A stretch of 64,000 bases of DNA from an uncultured Helicobacteraceae bacterium (GTDB taxonomy: Bacteria; Campylobacterota; Campylobacteria; Campylobacterales; Helicobacteraceae), in contig CALUUD010000002.1 in NCBI GenBank assembly GCA_944323885.1, forward strand, positions 310,001 through 374,000, written 5' to 3'. A program made the translations under genes and the position numbers. Positions 54,156-63,482 of the stretch are shown here, in pieces. Positions within the stretch are counted from its first letter, which is position 1; each line of letters begins with the position of its first letter. A model generated the notes under the pieces. The model made no database searches, was not told the DNA's origin, and saw nothing but the letters and a program-made list of their open reading frames with translations.

Positions 54156-55520
54156 TTAACATACTGTAGAAATTGTCTTTGCTAATCCACCAAGTGATGT
54201 TTCTTTGTATTTAGAATTCATATCTTTGCCTGTTTCATACATAGTTTTAATGATATCATCTAGGTTTACTATAGGGGTTGATTTTCTGCTCATTGCCATT
54301 CTAGCTGCACTTATAGCTTTTATTGCACCAAATGCATTTCTTTCTATGCAAGGTATTTGAACTAATCCAGCAACAGGATCGCATGTTAATCCCAGATGAT
54401 GCTCCATTGCTATCTCTGCTGCATTGCATGCTATATTTGCTTCAGCACCCATGATTGTTGCCAAACTTGCAGCAGCCATTGAACTTGCACTACCTATTTC
54501 TGCTTGACAACCAGCTTCAGCACCACTAATGCTTGCGTTCTTCTTATACAGGTATCCAATAAGCATTGCTGTTAATAAAAAATCAATAACTTTATCATCA
54601 TTAAATCCTACTGTATGATTTTTTACATATAGCATAACAGCTGGAATAACCGCACAAGCACCATTTGTAGGAGCTGTAACAACTCTAGCACCACTTGCAT
54701 TTTCTTCTGCAATAGCAATTGCATACAATGAAATAAAATCAATTATACCCATAGGATCGCTTGTTAATGTTAATCTCTGATTAAGACCAACAGCTCTTCT
54801 ATTTAGATTCAAACTACCGGGCAATTTAATATCTTTTGGATGAATTCCGTTGTAATAAACTTCTTGCATCACTTCCCATATCTCTAGACAATAGTTTCTA
54901 ATTTCATCTCTTGTATGAAATTGTAGTTCATAGTTATATGATAATTGTGCCAGATTCCAATTATTTTTATTACATAATTCAAGACATTCCATAGCTGTAT
55001 TAAATTTTATAGCTAAACCATTATCAATTTGTAAATTTGGATTTTCTTTGTATTTTATAAGCTCATCTTCACTCATAACAAATCCACCACCAATTGAATA
55101 ATATCTCTCAATATTTATTACATCTCCATTAGAATCTAAAGCTTTTATTTCTAACCCATTTTCATGTAATTCAAGAAAGTCTTTAGAAAAAATCAAATCT
55201 ACATTGTAATCAAAATCAATATTTTTTATACCAGCAAGATGGATTTTTTTATATTCTAAAGCCATTGAGATAACTTTTGCTTGTATTTCTGCATTTAATT
55301 CTTTTGCTTTTAAGTTACTTAGTCCCCAAATGATAGCTTTATCGCTTAGATGTCCTCTACCTGTAAGACTAAGAGAACCATAAAGGATAATATTAATTCT
55401 ATTAATATTACTAATATTATCCTTTATTTTTTGACAAAATAAATTACCAGCTAACATTGGTCCAAGAGTGTGCGATGATGATGGACCAACACCTATTTTA
55501 AAGATATTAAAATTACTCAC
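54156..55520 (-). CDS. sdaA: L-serine dehydratase (single-chain, iron-sulfur)
   Basis: A 454 aa enzyme converting L-serine to pyruvate and ammonia. It starts with Phe-Lys-Ile-Gly-Val-Gly-Pro-Ser-Ser-Ser-His-Thr (about 6-17), the substrate-loop hallmark. The cluster cysteines are in Ala-Gly-Cys-Gln-Ala-Glu-Ile-Gly (about 341), Leu-Thr-Cys-Asp-Pro-Val-Ala-Gly (about 382) and Ile-Pro-Cys-Ile-Glu-Arg-Asn (about 393). Serine is a main carbon source in Campylobacter and Helicobacter. It is 10 bp downstream of a serine permease gene. Confidence 0.96.
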   Translation of the reverse strand: MSNFNIFKIGVGPSSSHTLGPMLAGNLFCQKIKDNISNINRINIILYGSLSLTGRGHLSDKAIIWGLSNLKAKELNAEIQAKVISMALEYKKIHLAGIKNIDFDYNVDLIFSKDFLELHENGLEIKALDSNGDVINIERYYSIGGGFVMSEDELIKYKENPNLQIDNGLAIKFNTAMECLELCNKNNWNLAQLSYNYELQFHTRDEIRNYCLEIWEVMQEVYYNGIHPKDIKLPGSLNLNRRAVGLNQRLTLTSDPMGIIDFISLYAIAIAEENASGARVVTAPTNGACAVIPAVMLYVKNHTVGFNDDKVIDFLLTAMLIGYLYKKNASISGAEAGCQAEIGSASSMAAASLATIMGAEANIACNAAEIAMEHHLGLTCDPVAGLVQIPCIERNAFGAIKAISAARMAMSRKSTPIVNLDDIIKTMYETGKDMNSKYKETSLGGLAKTISTVC

Positions 55521-55530
55521 ATAAATATCC

Positions 55531-56823
55531 TTATATTAATTTATATATAACACTTATAATAGTTAAGATTCCAGTAGCTAAAATAAATAAATCAAGTATT
55601 TTATTTTGCCATTTTTTCATTTTTGCAACAGTATACATACCAACCATAGGCATTACAAATAGAATTGCGGCAATAATTGGACCACCCAAGCTTTCAATAA
55701 AATCTAGGACACTAGGATTTATATATGCAACAATAATAAGTGTTACATACATAAATATGGTGGTAAATATATTAATACCTTTTAGATTAGGATTTTTATT
55801 ACCTAGTGATTTCATTGTTTTTCTGATAATACCATTTAAGCCTTCTGCTGCACCAAAGTAATGTCCAAAAAATGAGCTAAGAATAGCTAAAAATGCTACA
55901 AGTGGCGCACCATAACCTATAATTATATACTCTATTGAATTTTGTCCACCCATCTCATTTTGAAACTTATTAGCAAAATATGAAAGGATAGGTATATTTG
56001 CTTCCCTTGCTGCTTTTAAATCATTTGAATCTAGACATAAAATACAAGAAAATACAAAGAACATAACAAATACAAGCAACATAACAGCAGTATTTCTTAA
56101 AATTTGATTTGCCTTATATGGTGCATCATCTCCATATTCTCTCCTTACACTTTTTGAAAATGTAGAAATTGCAGGTGAATGATTAAAAGCAAAAACAAGA
56201 ACAGGTAAAGTAAGCCATACTATAACCAAAAAATCTTTCATATTTGGGACATTTGTTACAGCTTCTACTTTCCAGTATGGTATCAGGTATAGAGAAAATA
56301 GAAATAATACAATGCAAAGAGGATATACTAATGCATTGCAAACCTTTGTAATAAATTCTTCTTTAAAGAGCATTACAAGCATCATAAATGAAACAAGTGC
56401 AAAAACAAGAATAGCACGCGTCATTGGATAAAGTTGTTTTGTATTTTCATCATATAAAGATGTTAAGTTTAATTGATTGATAAAAAAACTACCAAAGGTA
56501 TTTGTAATACCAACACCATAAGCAAGACAAATAGGATAAATAGCAAAAAAATACAATATTGTAATAGCTATGCTAACTCCCATACCCCAATGTTCTTCTG
56601 CAGCATGTGTAATATCTCTTTCACTATCGCTTGATGCACATACAAAGCGCGATAAAGCTCTATGTGAAAGCCAAACCATAGGGAATATTAATATAGTCAT
56701 AACCACAACAGGCCAAAAACCACCAATCCCAGCTTTAATTGGTAGAAATAAAATCCCAGCACCAACTGCAGTTCCAAAAAGAGAAAGCATCCATCTCGTA
56801 TCAAATGGTGTCCAATTCTTCAT
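55531..56823 (-). CDS. sdaC: Serine transporter of the HAAAP family
   Basis: A 430 aa inner-membrane permease with 11 or so segments. The N-terminal Gly-Thr-Ala-Val-Gly-Ala-Gly-Ile-Leu-Phe-Leu-Pro (about 17-28) is the SdaC/TdcC-type signature. Phe-Asn-His-Ser-Pro-Ala-Ile-Ser (about 214) is also conserved. Coupled with sdaA it forms a serine uptake and deamination unit, as in Campylobacter jejuni. AAGGAGA lies before the ATG. Confidence 0.93.
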   Translation of the reverse strand: MKNWTPFDTRWMLSLFGTAVGAGILFLPIKAGIGGFWPVVVMTILIFPMVWLSHRALSRFVCASSDSERDITHAAEEHWGMGVSIAITILYFFAIYPICLAYGVGITNTFGSFFINQLNLTSLYDENTKQLYPMTRAILVFALVSFMMLVMLFKEEFITKVCNALVYPLCIVLFLFSLYLIPYWKVEAVTNVPNMKDFLVIVWLTLPVLVFAFNHSPAISTFSKSVRREYGDDAPYKANQILRNTAVMLLVFVMFFVFSCILCLDSNDLKAAREANIPILSYFANKFQNEMGGQNSIEYIIIGYGAPLVAFLAILSSFFGHYFGAAEGLNGIIRKTMKSLGNKNPNLKGINIFTTIFMYVTLIIVAYINPSVLDFIESLGGPIIAAILFVMPMVGMYTVAKMKKWQNKILDLFILATGILTIISVIYKLI

Positions 56824-56850
56824 ATTATTATATCTCCTTATTTTAAAGAT

Positions 56851-57390
56851 TTATTTTATATGTTTCATAAACTCATTCCTACTTCTAGAATCTTCTTTAA
56901 AGATTCCTCTAACAGCACTAGTTATAAGCTTAGCATTTTTATTTTCAAATCCTTGCATAATCATACATAAATGTGTTGCTTGTGTTACCACCATTACACC
57001 TTTTGGTTTTAATTCATTCATAAATGTATCAGCTATTTGAGTTGTTAAATTCTCCTGAATCTGCAATCTTCTTGAAAAAGCATCAACAACTTCTACTAAC
57101 TTTGATACTCCTATAATTTTATCATTTGGTATATATCCAAATGATATAGTTCCAAAAAATGGTAGTATATGATGCTCACACATTGAATAAAATTCTATAT
57201 CCTTTAATACAATCATTTCACTACATTTATGTTCAAGAAATGTGCTTTGTAGTATCTCCTTTGGATTTTTATTGTATCCACTATATAGCTTCTCCCATGA
57301 CTTAATTACACGATTTGGAGTATTTTTTAATCCCTCTCTATCTGGATTTTCACCTATTTTGTGAAAAAAATTTATAAAAAAATTATGCAT
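56851..57390 (-). CDS. folE: GTP cyclohydrolase I
   Basis: A 179 aa FolE, first enzyme of folate synthesis. Zinc and catalytic residues are visible in Ser-Met-Cys-Glu-His-His (about 68-73) and Thr-His-Leu-Cys-Met (about 138-142), with Gly-Val-Ser-Lys-Leu (about 94). It overlaps htpX by 8 bp. The gene order truD-htpX-folE is the H. pylori HP0926-HP0928 order. folC is elsewhere in this window. Confidence 0.96.
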   Translation of the reverse strand: MHNFFINFFHKIGENPDREGLKNTPNRVIKSWEKLYSGYNKNPKEILQSTFLEHKCSEMIVLKDIEFYSMCEHHILPFFGTISFGYIPNDKIIGVSKLVEVVDAFSRRLQIQENLTTQIADTFMNELKPKGVMVVTQATHLCMIMQGFENKNAKLITSAVRGIFKEDSRSRNEFMKHIK

Positions 57391-58318
57391 TCCAATTCCC
57401 TAATAGAGATTTTATTCTATTTTCTATACTTGGATGAGTACTAAATGCTTCCTTTGGATTAAAAATATATGCTTCATTTCTTGTTGGATTTATATTAATA
57501 TTTTGATAATCTGTCTTAGCATAACTTTGACTAATTTTTTGTAAGGCTCTTATCATAGGTCTATTATCATTCATTATATATGCTGCTCCACTATCTGCCA
57601 TATATTCTCTACTTCTACTTAGATACATTTGAAGTAATATAGTAACAATTGGTAAAATAAATTGCAGAATAAATAATATAATTTTTGCTGTATTTGCACC
57701 ACTATTTCTGTTATTTGTTGTAAATAAAAATATAGAATAATTTGCAACAAGTAACATAATATTGCTTAATATTCCTACGCTTAGTGTAAGTCTAATATCA
57801 CAATGTCTTATATGGCTTAATTCATGTGCTATTACAGCTTTTAATTCATCTTCTTGTAAGTTTTCAATTAATGTAGTCGTAAGTGCTATGATAGAATTAT
57901 ATTCATTCCATCCACTCGCAAATGCATTCATATATGGTGCTTCCATAATATATAATTCAGGAATAAATGTAGTATTGGAATCTTTTATCAATTCCTCTAG
58001 TAATGAATATACTTTTCTTTCTTTTGCACTTAATACTTTATTTGGATCTATTATTTTATATTGACTTCCAGTAAGCATAATTTTTTTAAAATTATTAATC
58101 ATAAACAATATCACGCATACTGCAATAAAGAGCATTATAAATGTAACAAGCGGAAATTCTTTAAAACTTATTAAATTTATAAGTCCACTAGATAAGCTTT
58201 GTGCATTAATTCTAACAATATCAACAAGTAAGCCAATAAAAATAAAAATTGTAATGTATGTTAATAATACAAGATTTGTTTTGAATTTATTTCTTGCTAT
58301 TATCTCTTCAAAACTCAT
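57383..58318 (-). CDS. htpX: HtpX-type M48 zinc metalloprotease
   Basis: A 311 aa membrane protease. It has two membrane segments near the N-terminus (about 17-38, 57-75), the zinc motif His-Glu-Leu-Ser-His (about 165-169), two more hydrophobic segments, and the third-ligand region Glu-Tyr-Met-Ala-Asp (about 238). HtpX helps remove damaged membrane proteins together with FtsH. It overlaps truD by 11 bp and folE by 8 bp, a tight operon. Confidence 0.94.
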   Translation of the reverse strand: MSFEEIIARNKFKTNLVLLTYITIFIFIGLLVDIVRINAQSLSSGLINLISFKEFPLVTFIMLFIAVCVILFMINNFKKIMLTGSQYKIIDPNKVLSAKERKVYSLLEELIKDSNTTFIPELYIMEAPYMNAFASGWNEYNSIIALTTTLIENLQEDELKAVIAHELSHIRHCDIRLTLSVGILSNIMLLVANYSIFLFTTNNRNSGANTAKIILFILQFILPIVTILLQMYLSRSREYMADSGAAYIMNDNRPMIRALQKISQSYAKTDYQNININPTRNEAYIFNPKEAFSTHPSIENRIKSLLGNWNA

Positions 58319-59447
58319 CTATTACCTCTTTATTGATTTCTCTATTTGCAATTAAATTAAGGAGTATTGTAGCATAACTGCCTTTTGGTAATGAGAAATT
58401 AAATTCACCATTTGCAATCTCTTCTTTATATGTAAATTCGAGATGATCCAAAAAAATCCATGCAAGTCTTCTAGAGCCTAATTCATTTACTAATAAGTTA
58501 TCTATAAAATTATTTTCAATATCACCTGCTATATCCTTAGCTAAAATACTTTTTATTCCATATAATAATCCAGTTGGCACAATTTGTTTATTATAAAATC
58601 TCATACTATTATCTACGCTATCATCATTGAAGAAATATTTTCCATATGGAAAATGTTGCATAATATCACCATTTAGTAATTTAAAAAAATGTTTTTGAGA
58701 TTTTATTTTTTTTATAACATTAGAGTCTATTTTTAATAGACTGCTAGAATAGCTAATATCAAAATTATTGATTATATGACTTATTTCTATACGCTTCTGT
58801 AGCCAAGTATTAAATAAATAACTTTGATACGCACTAATTAAAAATTTTGATATTTTTTTATCTTTTATTTTTAATTGATTCTGAAGTATTGCTTTTCCAT
58901 CATTGTAATTATTACCATTATTTCCAAATCTTTGAAATCCAAAATAATTTGGCATTCCAGTATTTAATATATGATTTATAACATTTTGTATTTTATTTGC
59001 ATTTATTTTATTTAGTTTTTTTATTCTTATATAAAATTTGTTACCTTTTAAATGTCCAATTTTAATTTTATTGTTATGATAGGTAGAATCTAAAATTTTT
59101 ATATTATCTAATTGTAGAGATTCTATGTTTTTAGTTAATTTTTTATTGATGGATACATATTGAATACTAAGTGCATCTTTATCTTTTAATCCTGCATACC
59201 CTATATCTGACTTTTTAATATTTAATTTTTTACTTAAAATATTTAACAACTCAAATGTACTTATATCTTTTTTTCTAATTTTTAAAATAAGATGTTCACC
59301 TGCTCCACTAAAAGAATATAATGGGATTTCTTCTACTATAAAATTTTTAGAATTTTTTAAAAAATAAAACTCAATTGGCGAATGATTTAAGTGCGATAAT
59401 ATAATATTTCCTTTAGATTGTAATTTCGTGATGTAAAATATTATCAC
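58308..59447 (-). CDS. truD: tRNA pseudouridine(13) synthase
   Basis: A 379 aa TruD. The catalytic Asp is in [10 protein letters not shown] (about 83-92). Asn-Tyr-Phe-Gly-Phe-Gln-Arg-Phe-Gly (about 169-177) is the other family signature. The first 20 residues before the conserved Ser-His-Leu-Asn-His segment are slightly longer than I expect, but no better ATG is present. First gene of the truD-htpX-folE group. Confidence 0.94.
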   Translation of the reverse strand: MIIFYITKLQSKGNIILSHLNHSPIEFYFLKNSKNFIVEEIPLYSFSGAGEHLILKIRKKDISTFELLNILSKKLNIKKSDIGYAGLKDKDALSIQYVSINKKLTKNIESLQLDNIKILDSTYHNNKIKIGHLKGNKFYIRIKKLNKINANKIQNVINHILNTGMPNYFGFQRFGNNGNNYNDGKAILQNQLKIKDKKISKFLISAYQSYLFNTWLQKRIEISHIINNFDISYSSSLLKIDSNVIKKIKSQKHFFKLLNGDIMQHFPYGKYFFNDDSVDNSMRFYNKQIVPTGLLYGIKSILAKDIAGDIENNFIDNLLVNELGSRRLAWIFLDHLEFTYKEEIANGEFNFSLPKGSYATILLNLIANREINKEVIDEF

Positions 59448-59464
59448 AAATTATTTATCAAATT

Positions 59465-59908
59465 TTATATATAAAACATAAGTTTAGCAATAATTACAAT
59501 AAAAATAGCAAGTGTAAATGCTACTGGATGAATTATATTACCAACTGGATTTTTGCATTTAAATACAAAAGCACAGCTAAGTGAGATAGCTACAAATAAA
59601 AAAATAATGCTTGCTAATCCAGTTTTTATTAATAAAAGTATTTGTAATTTACTATTTAAATATCCAATATCGCCACCAATATATCTAGATAACATCATGC
59701 CACCTGTCAACAGCAACAATAAAACACAAAATGGCATAATTTTTCTAGCTTTTTTCTGAATTGCAGATGAAACCTTTTTATCTATTTCATCACCTAACAT
59801 TTTTTTCACATTTGGATATATAATAACATCAAAAAATAAATAACCAACAAAAATAATTGCACAAAATAAATGAATAACAAGTAAAAATGGGTACATAGTG
59901 TTTAACAT
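59465..59908 (-). CDS. CopD-like four-helix membrane protein
   Basis: A 147 aa inner-membrane protein with four hydrophobic segments (about 5-27, 56-75, 85-110, 122-145). His in Leu-Val-Ile-His-Leu (about 13) and His in Ile-Ile-His-Pro-Val (about 125) resemble the haem or copper ligands of CopD/HemJ-type proteins, though the protein is distinct from the HemJ at 32964. TAGGAAA precedes the ATG. Function is unknown; the sequence supports only membership of a small b-type or CopD-like fold. Confidence 0.65.
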   Translation of the reverse strand: MLNTMYPFLLVIHLFCAIIFVGYLFFDVIIYPNVKKMLGDEIDKKVSSAIQKKARKIMPFCVLLLLLTGGMMLSRYIGGDIGYLNSKLQILLLIKTGLASIIFLFVAISLSCAFVFKCKNPVGNIIHPVAFTLAIFIVIIAKLMFYI

Positions 59909-59998
59909 TTTATTTCCTAAAAATTTTATTTGTAGTGAACTATACTAGAATTACAAATTAATAATTATTATCATAGGATAATATTATGAGGCCAAAAT

Positions 59999-60583
59999 AT
60001 GAGTTTATTTGAATCTTTATATGATGATGAAGTTATCTGTGGTATTGATGAGGCTGGAAGAGGATGTATTGCAGGAAGTTTATTTATTTGTGGCGTAAAA
60101 TGTAGTATAAATGAAATATTAGATATTAAAAATATAAAAGATAGTAAAAAAAATAGCAGAATACAAAGAGATGCTATCTACAATATTGTAAGTAATAGAA
60201 AAATTCAATACTGTGTAGTTAAATTTAGCTCTTATGATATTGATAATTTCGGGATTTCTAAATGTATGAATCTTGGGCTATCAAAAATTATTAACACAAT
60301 AGATTCTAAACGATATTTATTTGATGGAAGTACAAGTTTTGGAATAAATGGCATTGATTGTATAATCAAAGGCGATAACAAGATTCCACAAATATCGCTT
60401 GCAAGCATTATTGCAAAAAGTTATAAAGATAAAGAAAGTGATGATTTGCATATAAAATATCCAAATTATCAATTAAATAAACATAAAGGATATGCTACTA
60501 AAACACATAAAGAATTAATAAAATTGTATGGTTTATCGCCAATTCATAGAAAAAGTTTTAAAATTAACTTAATATCACAATAA
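59999..60583 (+). CDS. rnhB: Ribonuclease HII
   Basis: A 194 aa RNase HII that cuts RNA in RNA-DNA hybrids. The catalytic Asp-Glu pair is in Gly-Ile-Asp-Glu-Ala-Gly-Arg-Gly (about 15-22). Lys-Asp-Ser-Lys-Lys (about 46) and the later acidic residue Phe-Asp-Gly (about 107) complete the site. GAGG precedes ATG 59999. It is 17 bp before the fumarase operon and probably co-transcribed with it. Confidence 0.95.
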   Translation: MSLFESLYDDEVICGIDEAGRGCIAGSLFICGVKCSINEILDIKNIKDSKKNSRIQRDAIYNIVSNRKIQYCVVKFSSYDIDNFGISKCMNLGLSKIINTIDSKRYLFDGSTSFGINGIDCIIKGDNKIPQISLASIIAKSYKDKESDDLHIKYPNYQLNKHKGYATKTHKELIKLYGLSPIHRKSFKINLISQ

Positions 60584-60600
60584 AAAATAAGGAGTAAAAA

Positions 60601-61446
60601 TTGAGAGAAATTCATTACAATGATATAGTATCAAGCGTTGCAAAATTATGTATTGATGCATGTTGTATCCAGACAAATGACATAAAAGAAGCTTTTTACA
60701 AAGCTAAAAATAACGAATCATCTCCTCTTGGAAAAAGCATATTAGAGAAACTTATAGAAAATGGAAAAATAGCAGAAAAAACATTTATTCCTATATGCCA
60801 AGATACAGGTATGGCGGTTATTTTTATAGAATTAGGGCAAGATGTAAGAATTGTTGGTGGATATCTAGAAGATGCAATAAATGAAGGTGTAAAAGAAGGC
60901 TATGTTGGTGGATATCTAAGAAAATCTGTTGTTGAAGAACCTCTATTTGATCGTAAAAATACTACTAACAATACTCCAGCTGTGATACACACTAGAATAG
61001 TAAAAGGCAATAAATTAAATATTAAGATGGCAGCAAAAGGATTTGGGAGTGAAAATAAAAGTATATTAAAAATGCTAGTTCCAGCAGATGGAATAGAAGG
61101 TGTAAAGAGAGTGTTTACAGAAGCTGTAAATTTAGCAGGACCAAATGCTTGTCCACCACTTGTTATTGGTGTTGGCATAGGTGGAACTATGGAAAAAGCT
61201 GCGATGCTAGCAAAAATAGCTGCTGTAAGAGAAGTAGGCTCCCATAATCAAGATGAAAGATATGCAAAACTAGAAGATGAATTATTAGAAATTGCAAATA
61301 ATTCTGGAGTTGGGCCACAAGGTCTTGGTGGAAATACCACTGCATTTGCAGTAAATGTAGAATGGTATCCAACTCATATAGCCGGATTGCCAGTTGCAAT
61401 TAATATAAATTGTCACGCTGCAAGACATGCTCATATAGAGCTTTAA
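60601..61446 (+). CDS. Class I fumarate hydratase, alpha subunit
   Basis: A 281 aa Fe-S hydro-lyase subunit (FumA N-terminal/TtdA type). The cluster cysteines are in Pro-Ile-Cys-Gln-Asp-Thr-Gly (about 61-67), Asn-Ala-Cys-Pro-Pro (about 181) and probably Asn-Cys-His-Ala-Ala-Arg (about 273). It starts with TTG 60601, with AAGGAG 6 nt upstream. With the beta subunit it converts fumarate and malate. L-tartrate dehydratase is the main alternative, but in this phylum fumarase is more likely. H. pylori instead uses class II FumC. Confidence 0.9.
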   Translation: MREIHYNDIVSSVAKLCIDACCIQTNDIKEAFYKAKNNESSPLGKSILEKLIENGKIAEKTFIPICQDTGMAVIFIELGQDVRIVGGYLEDAINEGVKEGYVGGYLRKSVVEEPLFDRKNTTNNTPAVIHTRIVKGNKLNIKMAAKGFGSENKSILKMLVPADGIEGVKRVFTEAVNLAGPNACPPLVIGVGIGGTMEKAAMLAKIAAVREVGSHNQDERYAKLEDELLEIANNSGVGPQGLGGNTTAFAVNVEWYPTHIAGLPVAININCHAARHAHIEL

Positions 61447-61462
61447 AATAAAGGAGTATGTG

Positions 61463-62011
61463 ATGGAAATAAAACTAAAAGCACCATTTACAAAAGAAGA
61501 TATAGTAAATTTAAAAGCAGGAGATAATGTATTGATTACTGGAAATATTATTGCAGCAAGAGATGCTGCACATAAAAAATTATTTGAAGCATTTCAAAAT
61601 AACGAAACAATACCAGTTGAATTAAAAAATCAAACTATATATTATCTTGGACCAAGTCCTGCAAAACCCGGTGATATAATAGGAGCAGCAGGACCAACAA
61701 CAAGTGGAAGAATGGATAAATATACACCTATGATGCTTGAATTAGGCATAAGTGGCATGATTGGCAAAGGATATAGAAATAAAGAAGTAATAGATTCTAT
61801 TATAAAACATAAAGCAGTATATATGGTGGCAATAGGTGGAGCTGGTGCCTTAATATCAAAGAGTATTAAGAAGTATGAAGTTTTGGCATATCCAGAACTT
61901 GGTCCAGAAGCAATTGCTAGATTAGAAGTGGTAGATTTTCCTGCAATTGTTGCTATAGATTCAAAAGGTATTAATTTTTATGAAATTGGACAAAAGGAAT
62001 ATAAAAAGTAA
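61463..62011 (+). CDS. Class I fumarate hydratase, beta subunit
   Basis: A 182 aa partner of the previous gene (FumA C-terminal/TtdB type). Gly-Ala-Ala-Gly-Pro-Thr-Thr-Ser-Gly-Arg-Met (about 72-82) and Gly-Lys-Gly (about 99) are diagnostic. ATG 61463 was chosen over GTG 61460 because AAGGAG at 61451-61456 is then 6 nt away. It is 16 bp downstream of the alpha subunit, so the two should be made together. Confidence 0.92.
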   Translation: MEIKLKAPFTKEDIVNLKAGDNVLITGNIIAARDAAHKKLFEAFQNNETIPVELKNQTIYYLGPSPAKPGDIIGAAGPTTSGRMDKYTPMMLELGISGMIGKGYRNKEVIDSIIKHKAVYMVAIGGAGALISKSIKKYEVLAYPELGPEAIARLEVVDFPAIVAIDSKGINFYEIGQKEYKK

Positions 62012-62085
62012 AAATTATTAAAGAGATCTATATTTTATAATACTCTATTAAATATGAAATACAAACTTATAATCAAGGAATAAAT

Positions 62086-63309
62086 ATGAAGATACCATAC
62101 TTAAAACAATTTCCAGATAATGGAGGATATTTTGGTAAATTTGGTGGAGCATTTGTTCCAGATAAAATATTAAAACAAATGAAAGAAATTAATGAAGCAT
62201 ATGATTTAATTGCACAAAATGCAGATTTTATAGCGGAGCTTAGAAAAATAAGAAGAGATTTTCAAGGTCGTCCAACTCCACTTTATTTTGCCAAAAACTT
62301 AACACAAAAATATAATGGTGCTGGAATCTACCTAAAAAGAGAAGACTTAAATCACACCGGGGCACATAAGTTAAATCATTGTATGGGAGAAGCTTTGCTT
62401 GCAAAATTTATGGGTAAGAAAAAATTAATAGCAGAAACTGGAGCAGGACAACATGGTGTAGCACTAGCAACTGCAGCCGCATATTTTGGAATGGAATGTG
62501 AAATACATATGGGTGAGGTTGATATAGAAAAAGAGTATCCAAATGTTGCAAAAATGAAAATTTTAGGAGCAAAAGTTATACCAGTGTGTTTTGGTGCAAA
62601 AACATTGAAAGAAGCTGTAGATTCTGCGTTTGAAGCATATTTAAAAGATCCTATAAATTCATTATATGCTATTGGAAGTATTGTTGGCCCACATCCTTTT
62701 CCTAAGATTGTTCGTGATTTTCAAACAATAATTGGAATTGAAGCAAAAGAGCAATTTTATAATTTAACAGGTGATCTTCCAGATATTGTTACGGCATGTG
62801 TTGGCGGTGGTAGTAATGCAATTGGTATATTTAGTGCATTTATAGATAATGAATATATTGAATTAGTTAGTGTTGAGCCACTTGGTAAATCAGAATCTGA
62901 TAATATAATATTTGGCAGTCATGCTGCAAGTTTATCATATGGAAGTGAAGGTATAATGCATGGATTTAATTCTATTATGTTAAAAGATGATAATGGTAAT
63001 CCAGCAGAGGTATATAGCATAGCAAGTGGTCTTGATTATCCAAGTGTTGGTCCAGAACAGGCATATTTATTTTCAATTGGTAGGACAAAAACAGAAACTA
63101 TAAATGACAAAGAAGCAATAGATGCATTTTTTGAACTAAGTAGATTAGAAGGCATTATTCCTGCAATAGAATCTTCTCATGCATTAGCATATGCATTAAA
63201 AGTCGCACCTTTATTGAAAGGTAAAAAAATATTAGTAAATCTTAGTGGAAGAGGCGATAAAGATATAGATTTTATTATCAAAAATTATGGATATAGCTAT
63301 GATGTATAA
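62086..63309 (+). CDS. trpB: Divergent stand-alone tryptophan synthase beta-like protein
   Basis: A 407 aa fold-type II PLP enzyme. The PLP lysine is in His-Thr-Gly-Ala-His-Lys (about 91-96), the catalytic Glu is in Ala-Glu-Thr-Gly-Ala-Gly-Gln-His-Gly (about 117-125), and the phosphate loop is Gly-Gly-Gly-Ser-Asn-Ala (about 239-244). The segment equivalent to the canonical Asp-x-x-Arg-Gln-x-x-Asn-Val-x-Arg-Met instead reads [12 protein letters not shown]. There is no trpA or other trp gene beside it. It may be a second TrpB working without TrpA, for example salvaging indole. AAGGAATAAAT precedes the ATG. Confidence 0.85.
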   Translation: MKIPYLKQFPDNGGYFGKFGGAFVPDKILKQMKEINEAYDLIAQNADFIAELRKIRRDFQGRPTPLYFAKNLTQKYNGAGIYLKREDLNHTGAHKLNHCMGEALLAKFMGKKKLIAETGAGQHGVALATAAAYFGMECEIHMGEVDIEKEYPNVAKMKILGAKVIPVCFGAKTLKEAVDSAFEAYLKDPINSLYAIGSIVGPHPFPKIVRDFQTIIGIEAKEQFYNLTGDLPDIVTACVGGGSNAIGIFSAFIDNEYIELVSVEPLGKSESDNIIFGSHAASLSYGSEGIMHGFNSIMLKDDNGNPAEVYSIASGLDYPSVGPEQAYLFSIGRTKTETINDKEAIDAFFELSRLEGIIPAIESSHALAYALKVAPLLKGKKILVNLSGRGDKDIDFIIKNYGYSYDV

Positions 63310-63319
63310 ATAAAATTGT

Positions 63320-63330
63320 TATAATATAAT
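63320..63330 (+). promoter_or_regulatory. Two overlapping candidate -10 boxes upstream of ctpA
   Basis: TATAATATAAT holds two TATAAT hexamers sharing one base, 10 bp after the trpB stop. Transcription from here would give a leader of about 145 nt before ctpA that begins with the hairpin at 63339. Confidence 0.45.
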
Positions 63331-63338
63331 CTTTATAG

Positions 63339-63357
63339 GTTGCTATGCCGTAGCTAC
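63339..63357. repeat. Small intergenic hairpin, copy 2
   Basis: GTTGCTA and TAGCTAC pair (one T-T mismatch) around TGCCG. It resembles the hairpin at 37264. It lies in the ctpA leader or between trpB and ctpA. Confidence 0.4.
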
Positions 63358-63482
63358 AAAAGTAATCTAAATATTAATAGTGCAAATAAAATTCTAAAAA
63401 TCTATCTAAAAAGAATAATAAATTAAAGCACAGCTTAGTATTTTTTATATAGAATTCATAAAATTTATTCCTAGGTCAAACA

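Larger units (their letters stand above)
283..63174. repeat. Dispersed over-represented 7-mer AGATTCT/AGAATCT
   Basis: About 77 copies were counted by eye over the whole window, first at 283-289 and last at 63168-63174. They fall in genes on both strands and in intergenic regions. Copies are read as Asp-Ser (GAT TCT), as Glu-Ser (GAA TCT) and as Arg-Ile (AGA ATC), so the excess is not one codon pair. Base composition alone predicts about 15. Confidence 0.7.

Noticed and set aside
56570-57040. 156-codon open frame on the plus strand across the sdaC-folE junction
   Set aside because: It is antisense to two well-supported genes and has no recognisable product.
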